Shown: one piece after another, positions 25,212 through 34,300 of the stretch
Layout of the letters: the number at the start of each line of letters is the position of its first letter
Position numbering within the stretch: position 1 is the stretch's first letter
NCBI RefSeq assembly: GCF_000718095.1
Contig: NZ_JOEI01000021.1
Location: forward strand, 1-64,000
Direction of reading: 5' to 3'
DNA length: 64,000 bases
Origin: Streptomyces scopuliridis RB72
GTDB lineage: Bacteria; Actinomycetota; Actinomycetes; Streptomycetales; Streptomycetaceae
The notes under the pieces: generated by a model
Databases searched by the model: none
The model's input: the letters and a program-made list of their open reading frames with translations, nothing else
Told to the model about the DNA's origin: nothing
Made by a program: the position numbers and the translations under genes

Positions 25212-28200
25212 GCGACATGCGACCGCTGAGCGGGACACCGGTGAACGGGAAGCCGGCGGGCGACCTTCCGGAGAAGGAGCGGCTCGGGAGGGACCTGCTG
25301 GAGGCGGGTGCGGTGTTGCCGCTCGGCGGTGCCGGGGGCGATGTGCTGACGGCGCGTGCGTACGGCCATCCCGCGCTGGACGAGCGCGCGGTGGTACGGC
25401 TGGTGCCGGGGGCGATCGGGGCCGCCGAGGATCTCGCCCTGGAGTACCTGGGGTTCGGCGCGGCCGAGGTGTCCGAGGTCGGGCAGGTGAAGCGGCAGTC
25501 GCTCGGTTTCCCAGCCTGGGCGCTGGTGAACGACCCTGGTAATGGCCATCACGCGCTGGCCGTCGTCAAGGAGATGGAGCGGCTCACCCGGCTCGTCGGC
25601 ACCAAGCCGGGGCTGGCGAAAGAGGGGTTCGACGAGATCGGCGAGCGGCTCGACCGGTCCGTCCCGCATTTCCTGCCCACCTATTACGAGCAGGTGGCAC
25701 GGCTCTTCCTGGCCGTCGAATCCCGGCAGCAGGCCTCGGTGTTCTTCGGCAAGGCGCGGGCGGCCGAGCAGCGGCACGCGCTGGAGGTCGACGAGGAGCG
25801 GCTGCGCGAGGTCTTCCTGGAGTTCGCCGGAGCGGGCGCGCTGACCGGCAAGGCGCTGCGGGAACACGCGAAGGCGCTGACGGTCCGGCTGTCGGCGGCC
25901 GAGGCGTATGGACAGTTCAGGGCGGTGTCGCTGGAGCGGTGCGCGGCCGGGCTCGCCCCGTACGCGGGCATGCTGGAGGATCTGCGGCGCCTCGCGAAGG
26001 GCGCAGGGCTGGACGCGGACGCCGAGGAGCGGTCGCTGCTGGCCGAGATCATCCACACCGGCCCGATGAACCGCGCGGCGGGGAGCTTCTGGAAGGCCGC
26101 GCTGCCCTCCCTGGCCGCCATCGCGGCCGAGGACCGCTCCGTACGGGAGCGGCTGCTGACGCTGCTGCCCGCCACGGGCGGTGACAGGCCCGAGGAGTTC
26201 GACGCGTCCTGGCTGGCGCTGCTCGACCGGTGCGGGGCGGTCGAGCTGCTGGTGGACGGGACGGTCCCGGCCGCCGAGTGGCTGTCGTCCTGGGCCGGGC
26301 ACCGGCAGCGCGGCTGGCGGACGACCGTACGCCTCGAAGCCGAACTGACCCTGGTGGAACGGCTGGTGGAGCGGCTGGTGGCCGACGGCACGCCGGTACG
26401 GCTGCTCAGCGGCTACGGCCGGCGCGTGACGGCGGATCTGGATCTGCTCGACGCCTGTCTGGCATGGGGCGTGCCGGTCGCCGATCCCTCGGAGGGCACC
26501 TCGAACCTCCATCTGGCCGACTGGCTGACGGATGACCGCGAGGGGCGCAGGGATCTGGTCGCGCTGACCAGCGATCCCCGGTTCACGCACCTGCTGCGCA
26601 CGGGCGTGGAGCAGGTGGCCGACAGCGGTGATTCCACGGAGCGGCTCGGCCGGATCGTGGACCATCCCGCTCTGCGCACCGTGCTCGTGGGCTGGCTGAC
26701 CGACCGCGCCGACGATCTGTCGCGGCCCTTCGGACTGCCCGGGCTGAACAGCCTGTTGCGGCGGCTCAGCCGCTTCTCCTCGCCGTCCGTGCTGGCCACC
26801 GCTCCGGAGGCGGTGCGGCGCATCACGGCGGTCTCGCCCGCTCCCGCCCTGGCTAGGACCTTGCGGGCGGGCATTCTCGACGAGCTGGGCTGGCCCGCTC
26901 TGGACGAGGCACTGCCGGGGCTCGGCACAGTCGACCCGGAGGCGTCGGGACAGCGTTACGGCTACCGCGCCGACAGGTGGTACCAGATGCGGGACTCCTG
27001 GCCCGCCCTGCTCGTCCGGGTCGACACGCAGGTCGCGGCGGTCGGGCCGATGGCCGTGCTCGACCAGCGACCGCTGACTCCCCCGGCGGTCTCGTCCCGC
27101 TCCTGGGACGCGATGACGATCCGTTACGCCGGGGGCCAGTGGCTGATCGCCAACGGGTACGGCGACGAGCGGCGGGCCGTGTGGTCGGGCCGTCCCGCCG
27201 AGGTGTTCAAGCCCAAGGGCGACCTGAGCGACCACTGGACGGACTCCCAGACACCGTCGTTGGAGCTGCCCGACGGGGGACGCTGCTACGGCGGGCGGCC
27301 GGTGTACGCGGGCGACACCTCGTTCGCGGCGGAGCGCCGCCCGGTCGCCTCGGACGGGATCTCCGTATGGGTGCTGCACGAGAACCAGTGGTGGGAGTAC
27401 GACCCGGAGTCGGCCCGCAGGGGCCGGGTGTCGGTGCCCGCGTTCTTCGACTCGGCGCTGGCGAGCGGCGGCGTACAGCTGCTGGAGCGGGCCTGCCGGC
27501 TGCTGCCCGTACAGCCCGGTCTGGAGTCCTCGCCGTTCGGCACGAAGGACGGGCTGCTGGGCTGGTGGGTGACGTACGACCCCAAGGACGGGACGCTCAC
27601 CGCCTGTTCGGTGGACGGCGGCCGCAGCCCCGCCGTGCCGGTCCCGGCCGGGGCACGCGTCGAGCATCTCAGCGACGGCATTCCGGTGCCGCCGCTGCGG
27701 CTGCCCGGCGGGGCCTCGCTGTATCCGCGCGAGACCCGTGGTTACAGCGCGTCGGTCTCCCTGTACGACGCCGACGGCATCCAGCTCGCGCGGTTCGAGG
27801 ACGGCGGACGGGGTGGCGCGTACGCGGCGGGCACCCCGCTGGTGGCTCCGCTGTCGTACTGGCACGCGCTGCGGACGCGTGATGAACGGGGTTCGGCCGC
27901 GCTGCGCGCGGTGACGGAGGCAGACGCGCGGGCGCTGCTGGCCTCCGTCGCCGAGGGGACGAAGGCGGAGGCGGCGGTGCGCCGCCTGCTCCCGGACGTG
28001 ACGCACCCCGGGCTGGTGGCGGGCGTGGCCGGGCTGGTGGACGAGGCGGCGCGGCACAGCGGACGTATCGCCAAGGTCGCCGAGCGCGCGGCGCGGGGGC
28101 CGGCCTCCGAGAACGCGGAGAAGAAGGTCCGGCACGCCCACGACACCGTTCTGAGCAAGGCCTTCCATGGCTTCGCCGTCCCGACGTACCGGTACTTCTA

Positions 28201-30193
28201 CCACCATGTGCCGAAGGAAAGCGCGACGGTCCTCGAACAGATCCGGCTGCTGCCGAAGGCGCTGGCGCCGGACGCGGTCCCAGGGCACACACCGATCGAG
28301 TGGACGGGCCAGGGGTGGGTGACGCTGGCCGGAGCCGGGATGGCGGCGCTCACGCTGCGCGCCGCCTCGCCCGCCACCTCCGACGAACACCGGGCCGCGC
28401 TGCTGGAGTTCCTCGACGCGGCGCTGACCGTCGAGGCGGACGGTGACGCGCTGCTGATCGACCCGCGCGGGCGGCTGCGCGCCGTGGAGCTGCGGATCCC
28501 CGGCAGCGACGAGAGCAAGCTCGCCGGTGAGGTTCGGCACGCGGGGGCGCGGCGGCTGGTGATCCTCGGCCGGCTGCGGTCCGACGAGAAGGACGCGTAC
28601 TGGCACTGCGTGGAGTACGACCCGGCCGGGGCCTTCGGTGGCTGGGACGGATGCGTGCTCATCGAGTCCGAGGTGCTGGGCGCGGCGGACGATCCGGTGC
28701 GGGTGCCGGTGCTGCGCCGGGTCATGGAGCTGGTACGGGAGCGCGGCCCGCTGCCGTACCGCCCCGAGCAGGCCCTGGACTTCGCCGAGCGGGTCGGGAT
28801 CGCCGCGACCGCGGGCGGCCTGCTCCAGCTCGGTTCCCCGGAGATGGGCAGCTATCGGGGCCAGGGGGTGCTGCCCGCCGCGTATCTGAAGTCGCTGGAC
28901 GCGAAGAACGCCGAGGTGGGGGCGGGGGTCGCCACGCTCGGCGCGCTGAGCGTCGGCGAGCGGCGGGCCTTCAGCGCGCTGCTGCTGCCGACCGGTCCGG
29001 AGCGGGTGGCGGAGCTGTGGACCACCGGTTTCGCGCTGGAACCGCTGACGGAGGCGTGGATCGCGGCGCGTGGCAGGCGACGGCCCGTACCGCCCGCGCT
29101 GATCAGACAGCTGGTGGCCGAGATGGGCGGCGGCACCTCGGTGCAGGACACGCTCAACCCCGAGTGGCGGGAGGAGCTGACCGGCCGCACCGAACAGCGG
29201 ATGGCCGACGGCGAGCTGGAGCCGGCGGAGCCACGGCTGCTGCTGACCGGATCCACCCTCTGTGCCACGGTCGACGCGCTGCGCTGGCTCGCGTACCGGC
29301 TGCCGTACGGCGACCCGCTGCGCGAGGTCCTGCCGGTCACCGCGCGCATGCTGCGGGAGCGGCTGGCCGACCCCGGGCTGCTGCTGCATCTCGGGGTCGA
29401 CCGGGACGCCGCCTATGACGCCGTGTCCGGGCGGCTGCGCGAGGCCCGCGGCCTGGCGCCGGAGCGCGGCGCCGGGGACAAGGAGATGTTCGAGCTCTCG
29501 TCGGCGCTGGTGCTCACGCCCTCGCGGTACGGGAGCCGTTGGGAGACGGTGTGGGTGCGGCCCTCGGCCGTACTGCCCGCGGAGGGGGCGGACGGACCGG
29601 GACGGCGCGAGGGCGGTCCCGACCATCCGGATCTGACGCTGCTGGCGGCGACGGCGGGCGCGGCACCGCAGTTGACGGCGCTGCGGACGCTGCTCAGCGC
29701 GGAGTTCATGGAGCTGGTCACGGCGGACGGCCCGCCGGGTCCCCCGCAGGACCCGCGGCTCGGTGCGCCGGCGCTGGTGGGCGAGGTGGCAGAGCGGTTC
29801 GGGCTCTCCGAGGACGCCGCCGTGCTCTATCTGATGCTGCTCGCGCTGCCCGATCCGACCGACCGCCACCAGGCCGAGTGGACGGGGTGGAAGCCGGCCC
29901 GGCTGAAGAAGGCGCGGGCCGAACTGGCCGCCACGGACCTGGTGGTGGAGGCCAAGCGCGCGCGGGCGGGCCGCTCGCTGTTCCTGCCGGGAGGCTGGCT
30001 GGAGCAGCAGACGCCGCGGCTGCCCGCGGAGAGCTGGAAGACGGCGCTGCTGCCGTGGGCGCTGCCGCTCTATGTGGTGCCCGACCGGCCGGTGCCGGAG
30101 CTGTATGAGGCCGCGTGGCGGCGGGTCGTGGAAGGTGATGCGCCGGGGTTCGAGGAGTTCCAGGGCCGGAGCGGCCGGGGAGGCAGACGATGA
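25208..30193 (+). CDS. Very large (1661-residue) protein of unknown function in the MoxR-VWA operon
   Basis: I do not recognise a catalytic family. The first 850 residues are mostly helical with Leu/Arg-rich repeats (EQVARLFLAVESRQQASVFFG, ERLVERLVADGTPVRLLSGYGRRV). A beta-rich centre follows (IRYAGGQWLIANGYGDERRAVWSG, GISVWVLHENQWWEYDPESARRG), then further mixed domains, and a final winged-helix-like region (LVGEVAERFGLSEDAAVLYLMLLAL, KPARLKKARAELAATDLVVEA) that could bind DNA or a partner. There is no signal, membrane segment, Walker motif or Cys cluster. Both ends overlap neighbours by four bases (GTGA and ATGA). By position it matches the large YehI-type member of the E. coli yeh locus, so it may be the scaffold or client of the MoxR ATPase; that is inference. 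Confidence 0.8.
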   Translation: MSDMRPLSGTPVNGKPAGDLPEKERLGRDLLEAGAVLPLGGAGGDVLTARAYGHPALDERAVVRLVPGAIGAAEDLALEYLGFGAAEVSEVGQVKRQSLGFPAWALVNDPGNGHHALAVVKEMERLTRLVGTKPGLAKEGFDEIGERLDRSVPHFLPTYYEQVARLFLAVESRQQASVFFGKARAAEQRHALEVDEERLREVFLEFAGAGALTGKALREHAKALTVRLSAAEAYGQFRAVSLERCAAGLAPYAGMLEDLRRLAKGAGLDADAEERSLLAEIIHTGPMNRAAGSFWKAALPSLAAIAAEDRSVRERLLTLLPATGGDRPEEFDASWLALLDRCGAVELLVDGTVPAAEWLSSWAGHRQRGWRTTVRLEAELTLVERLVERLVADGTPVRLLSGYGRRVTADLDLLDACLAWGVPVADPSEGTSNLHLADWLTDDREGRRDLVALTSDPRFTHLLRTGVEQVADSGDSTERLGRIVDHPALRTVLVGWLTDRADDLSRPFGLPGLNSLLRRLSRFSSPSVLATAPEAVRRITAVSPAPALARTLRAGILDELGWPALDEALPGLGTVDPEASGQRYGYRADRWYQMRDSWPALLVRVDTQVAAVGPMAVLDQRPLTPPAVSSRSWDAMTIRYAGGQWLIANGYGDERRAVWSGRPAEVFKPKGDLSDHWTDSQTPSLELPDGGRCYGGRPVYAGDTSFAAERRPVASDGISVWVLHENQWWEYDPESARRGRVSVPAFFDSALASGGVQLLERACRLLPVQPGLESSPFGTKDGLLGWWVTYDPKDGTLTACSVDGGRSPAVPVPAGARVEHLSDGIPVPPLRLPGGASLYPRETRGYSASVSLYDADGIQLARFEDGGRGGAYAAGTPLVAPLSYWHALRTRDERGSAALRAVTEADARALLASVAEGTKAEAAVRRLLPDVTHPGLVAGVAGLVDEAARHSGRIAKVAERAARGPASENAEKKVRHAHDTVLSKAFHGFAVPTYRYFYHHVPKESATVLEQIRLLPKALAPDAVPGHTPIEWTGQGWVTLAGAGMAALTLRAASPATSDEHRAALLEFLDAALTVEADGDALLIDPRGRLRAVELRIPGSDESKLAGEVRHAGARRLVILGRLRSDEKDAYWHCVEYDPAGAFGGWDGCVLIESEVLGAADDPVRVPVLRRVMELVRERGPLPYRPEQALDFAERVGIAATAGGLLQLGSPEMGSYRGQGVLPAAYLKSLDAKNAEVGAGVATLGALSVGERRAFSALLLPTGPERVAELWTTGFALEPLTEAWIAARGRRRPVPPALIRQLVAEMGGGTSVQDTLNPEWREELTGRTEQRMADGELEPAEPRLLLTGSTLCATVDALRWLAYRLPYGDPLREVLPVTARMLRERLADPGLLLHLGVDRDAAYDAVSGRLREARGLAPERGAGDKEMFELSSALVLTPSRYGSRWETVWVRPSAVLPAEGADGPGRREGGPDHPDLTLLAATAGAAPQLTALRTLLSAEFMELVTADGPPGPPQDPRLGAPALVGEVAERFGLSEDAAVLYLMLLALPDPTDRHQAEWTGWKPARLKKARAELAATDLVVEAKRARAGRSLFLPGGWLEQQTPRLPAESWKTALLPWALPLYVVPDRPVPELYEAAWRRVVEGDAPGFEEFQGRSGRGGRR

Positions 30194-31350
30194 CGGAGAC
30201 AGAGATGACGGCGGTGGAGCGGGAGCCGGGGCGGCAGCTGGAGCTGCCGGAGGACCGGTACGCGGCGGAGCTGGCGTTCCTCGCGTCGTACGACGACGGC
30301 CCGCGCCCGCCGAGCTGGCGGCTGACGCCGCGCGCGGTGGTGCTGTTCGTCTGTGGTTCGGACGGCGAGGCGCTGCGGTCGGCCGACGGTGAACAGCTGA
30401 TCGTGTCAAGGAAGTTCGTGGGTGACCGGGCGCTGGTGGAGCGGTGTGTGGTGACGCTGGCCGGCGAGCGCGGACTGCTGCTCGTCGGTGAGCCGGGCAC
30501 CGCCAAGTCGATGCTCTCCGAGCTGCTGTCCGCCGCGGTGTGCGGCAGCAGCACGCTCACGGTGCAGGGCACCGCGGGCACCACCGAGGACCAGCTCCGC
30601 TACGGCTGGAACTACGCGCTGCTGCTGGCCAAGGGGCCGAGCCGGGAGGCTCTGGTGCCCTCTCCCGTGCTCACGGCCATGACACGTGGCGCGGTGGCCC
30701 GGGTCGAGGAGGTCACGCGCTGTCTGCCCGAGGTGCAGGACGCGCTGGTATCGATCCTGTCGGAGCGCCGGATGTCCGTGCCCGAACTGGCGGGCGGGGA
30801 GGACGGGGACAGCACGGTGCACGCCGTGCCGGGCTTCACACTCATCGCCACCGCCAACCTCCGCGACAAGGGCGTCTCCGAGATGTCCGCCGCCCTGAAG
30901 CGCCGGTTCAACTTCGAGACGGTCGGCCCGATCGGCGATCTCGACGCGGAGACCGAGTTGGTGCGCGGTCAGGCGACGGCGGCGCTGGTGCGCGGCGGGG
31001 CGGCGTTCTCCGTGGACGACACGGTGCTGGAGGCGCTGGTCACCGCGTTCCGCGATCTGCGGACGGGACGGAGCGCGGAGGGCTGGGAGATCGAGCGCCC
31101 CTCGACGGTCATGTCGACGGCCGAGGCGGTGCATGTGGCCACGTCGATGGGGCTCGGCGCGGCGTATCTCGGCGACGGCCGCGATGTTCTGCGTACGCTG
31201 CCGGGCCATCTGCTCGGGACGGTACGCAAGGACGATCCGGCGGACCACGCGCGGCTGTTGGGGTACTGGGACGGCCCGGTGCGCCGCCGGGCGGAGGCGG
31301 GCGCTCCGCTGTGGCGGACGTTGTGGGGGCTGCGCGATGCGCTGGGATGA
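30190..31350 (+). CDS. MoxR-family AAA+ ATPase, YehL type
   Basis: A 386-residue AAA+ ATPase. Walker A is G100-EPGTAKS with K106. The second acidic motif is R171-V-E173-E174-V-T-R, where most MoxR proteins have a hydrophobic run and D-E. Then come VQDALVSILSERRMSVPEL (helix 2 insert), sensor 1 with FTLIATANLRDKG, and the Arg-finger region SAALKRRFNFETVGPI. MoxR proteins act as hexameric chaperones that load cofactors or remodel partners together with VWA-domain proteins. The next gene supplies that VWA domain, as in RavA-ViaA or E. coli YehL-YehP. The ATG overlaps the previous stop by four bases and the next gene starts 14 bases before this one ends. Confidence 0.93.
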   Translation: MTETEMTAVEREPGRQLELPEDRYAAELAFLASYDDGPRPPSWRLTPRAVVLFVCGSDGEALRSADGEQLIVSRKFVGDRALVERCVVTLAGERGLLLVGEPGTAKSMLSELLSAAVCGSSTLTVQGTAGTTEDQLRYGWNYALLLAKGPSREALVPSPVLTAMTRGAVARVEEVTRCLPEVQDALVSILSERRMSVPELAGGEDGDSTVHAVPGFTLIATANLRDKGVSEMSAALKRRFNFETVGPIGDLDAETELVRGQATAALVRGGAAFSVDDTVLEALVTAFRDLRTGRSAEGWEIERPSTVMSTAEAVHVATSMGLGAAYLGDGRDVLRTLPGHLLGTVRKDDPADHARLLGYWDGPVRRRAEAGAPLWRTLWGLRDALG

Positions 31351-34300
31351 GCCGAGGGGCGGTGTGGGTGGCGCGTCGGTGGGCGACGGCGGGGGGCCTT
31401 CGGAGGCGCTGGCCGGGCTCGCCGGGTGCCGGGAGCCGTATCTGATCGGGGTACGGCACCACTCCCCGGCGCTGGCGGCGGCCGTGCCGGCGATGCTCGC
31501 GGAGGCGGCGCCGGAGGTGCTGTTCGTCGAGCTGCCCGAGGAGTTCGCGCCCTGGCTGCCGTATCTCGCCGATCCGGCGACGGTGCCCCCGGTCGCCCTG
31601 GCGGGCGGCCGGGGCGGGGCGGCGGGCGGCGGGCTGGTGTTCCTGCCGTTCGCGGAGTTCTCGCCGGAGCTGGCGGCGATCCGCTGGGCGCGGGAGGCGG
31701 GGGTGGAGGTCGTTCCGTTCGACCTGCCGCTGTCGGCGCGCACGTCCGACCCGGGCGCGGGTGCCGAGTCGGACGCGGAGGGCGAGTCGGGCGGGTCCGG
31801 TGAGTCCAATGGGGCGAACGGGTCCGGTGAGTCCGGTGAGTCCGGTGAGTCCGGTGGATCGGCTTGGGCCGGTGGGGCGTTGGCCGCCGCGCTGCGGGCG
31901 CGGGCCGGGGGGCGGCCCGGGGACGATCTGTGGGACCGGCTGGTCGAGGCGGCGGCGCCCGGTTCCGGCCCGGAGGCGCTGCGGCGGGCCGCTCTGCTGG
32001 TCGGCTGGGCCCTGCGGGCGGACGCGGGCGCGGTCGATCCGTACGATCTGCGGCGCGAGGCGAATATGCGGCGCCGGCTGGCCGAGCGCGGGGGCCGCCG
32101 GGCTGCGGCCGTGATCGGCGCCTTCCACGCGCCCGCGCTGCTGCCGGGCGCTGCCGGACCCGGGCCGGGCTCCGGCCCCAGTCCCGGTTCCGGGAAGGCA
32201 TCGGTGGAGGCGACGGACGTGCGCGCCGCCGGGGCCGTCGTCACCTCGCTCGTGCCGTACTCGTACGCGCTGCTGGACGAGCGGTCGGGCTATCCGGCCG
32301 GGATCCGCGACCCCGAGTGGCAGCGCGGGGTGCATCTCGCGGCGGGCGATCCCGCGCTGCTGGACGATCTGCTGACGTCGACGGCGGTACGGATCTGCGC
32401 GGCCGTACGGGACGCCGGGCATCCGAGCGGGCCGGCCGACGCCCGTGAGGTGGTCCGGGTCGCGCGCGACCTGGCGGCGTTGCGCGGGCTGCCCGCCGCC
32501 GGGCGCGGTGAGCTGGCCGAGGCGGCGCAGACCGTGCTCACGCAGGGGCGGTTGTTCGGGCGCGGCCGGGTGGTGGCCTCCGCCATGGAACGGGTGCTGG
32601 TGGGAACGCGGCAGGGCAGGCTCGCGCCGGGCACGCCCCGTTCGGGCCTGGGGCCGGCCGTGGAGGCGCTGCTCGACGGCCTGTCGCTGCCCACTCCGGC
32701 CGCCCCCGGCCGCCGGGAGCTGCGTCTCGACGCGCACCGCGGCGAGCTGGACCGGCGCCGTGAGCTGTGTCTGCGCCGGCTCGCCGCCTGCCGTGTCCCG
32801 TACGGGGAGGAGGGCGAGGTGGCGGGCGTGGGCGACGCCGCCCCGCTGACCACGCGCTGGGTCGTGGCCTGGTCACCGTCGACCACCGCGATGCTCGATG
32901 TGGCGGGCGTTCACGGGGTGACGCTCGAACAGGCGGCGGCCGGGATGCTGCGCCGGCGGCGTGCGGCGGAGCGCGAGCGCGGCGGGCCGACCGCGGCCGA
33001 GGTGCTGTCCGGTCTGGAGGACGCGGCGCGTTGCGCACTGCCCGCGCTCGCCGCGGAGCGGCTCTCCGAGGCCGCCGGGCTGCTGCCCGCGTCCGGCACC
33101 CTGCCCGAACTGCTCGCCGGTCTCGCCCTGTTGGACCGGATCGGCTCGGGCCATCTGCCGGGGCTGCCCGCCGGGTGGGAACGGGACGCGCTCGGCGCGG
33201 CGTACGAGGAGCTGGCCGCGGCCGGGGTCCGGGCGCTGGACGGGCTCGCCGGTTCCACCGAGCCCGCCGACGCGCGCGCCCTGGTCTCGCTGGCCGACAG
33301 GGCGGCCGCGGCTCCAGGTCCTGTCCGGTCGATCTTCGTGGATCAGCCCGCGGCGGTCTGGTGCAGGGGGTACCCCTGTGCCGTTCAGGCCACGGGGGAG
33401 CATCGCAAGGCGGAGGATCGGCGTTGTGGATGGCCCGGCCGTACTTGGGCGACTCCGACAACGCCGCGAGGTGCGGCCCGCCGCGGCAGCGGCTCATGTC
33501 ACTGCGGCGTCGCGGGCCTGCGAAGATCGACCGGACAGGACCTGGGCGGCGGGTTCCGGCTCGACGCCGCGCTGAAGCGCCTCGACGCCGGGGCGACCCC
33601 GCTGATCCGGGGCGCGGCAGGGGCGGCCCGCGTACTGCTGGGACTGCGGGAGGCGGCGGATTTCGGCACGCGTCTGGCGTCCCGCGTGGACAGTGCGACG
33701 ACCCCCGGACTCCGCGCCGACCTGGCCGGGTTCCTGCGCGGGACGCTGCTCGCGGCGGGCCCCCTGCTGGAGACCGGCCGGGCACTCGATCCGCTGCTGG
33801 AGCGGATCGAGGCCCTGTCCGACCGGGGGTTCCTGGACCGGCTCCCTTCGCTGCGCGCGGGTTTCGACACGCTCTCCCCGGCGGCCCGCTCCCGGCTGCT
33901 CGCCACGGTGGAGGACCGCACGGGCCTCGCCGCGGGCGCCCTCCCCGGGGCGCTGTCGGATCCGACGGTGCTGGCGCTGCTGGCGGCGGCCGATCTGGCG
34001 GGCCGCGAGGCTCTGGCGGCGCGGGGGCTGGATACGCGAGGGCCGGAGGCGAATGGCGTAGCCAGTGCGGCACAGGCACCTCCCGGTATCTCCGGCATGT
34101 TGGGCCATGGCTCCCTCCGTGGGGGCGACGACCCGGCCGGAGCCATCGCGCTCACCCCCGGTGAGCGGTGGCGGCTGCTGCTCGGGCGGGGGCGGGAGCT
34201 CACCGGTGGAGCCGCTCGGATCGCCGGCGCGCTGGATGAGTTGTACGGGTACGGGCGGGGCGAGGGCGCGCGCGGTGAGGAGCGTGACGCGGGTGGCTCC

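Noticed and set aside
25043..30409. A 1788-codon open frame antisense to the large MoxR-operon gene
   Set aside because: High-GC DNA gives long antisense frames. It lacks protein-like patterns, runs across gene boundaries, and the sense gene has coupled ends and clear codon bias.
31796..31858. Possible CRISPR array (repeats in the DUF5682 gene)
   Set aside because: The 9-base units are contiguous, coding, and without spacers; simple tandem repeat.
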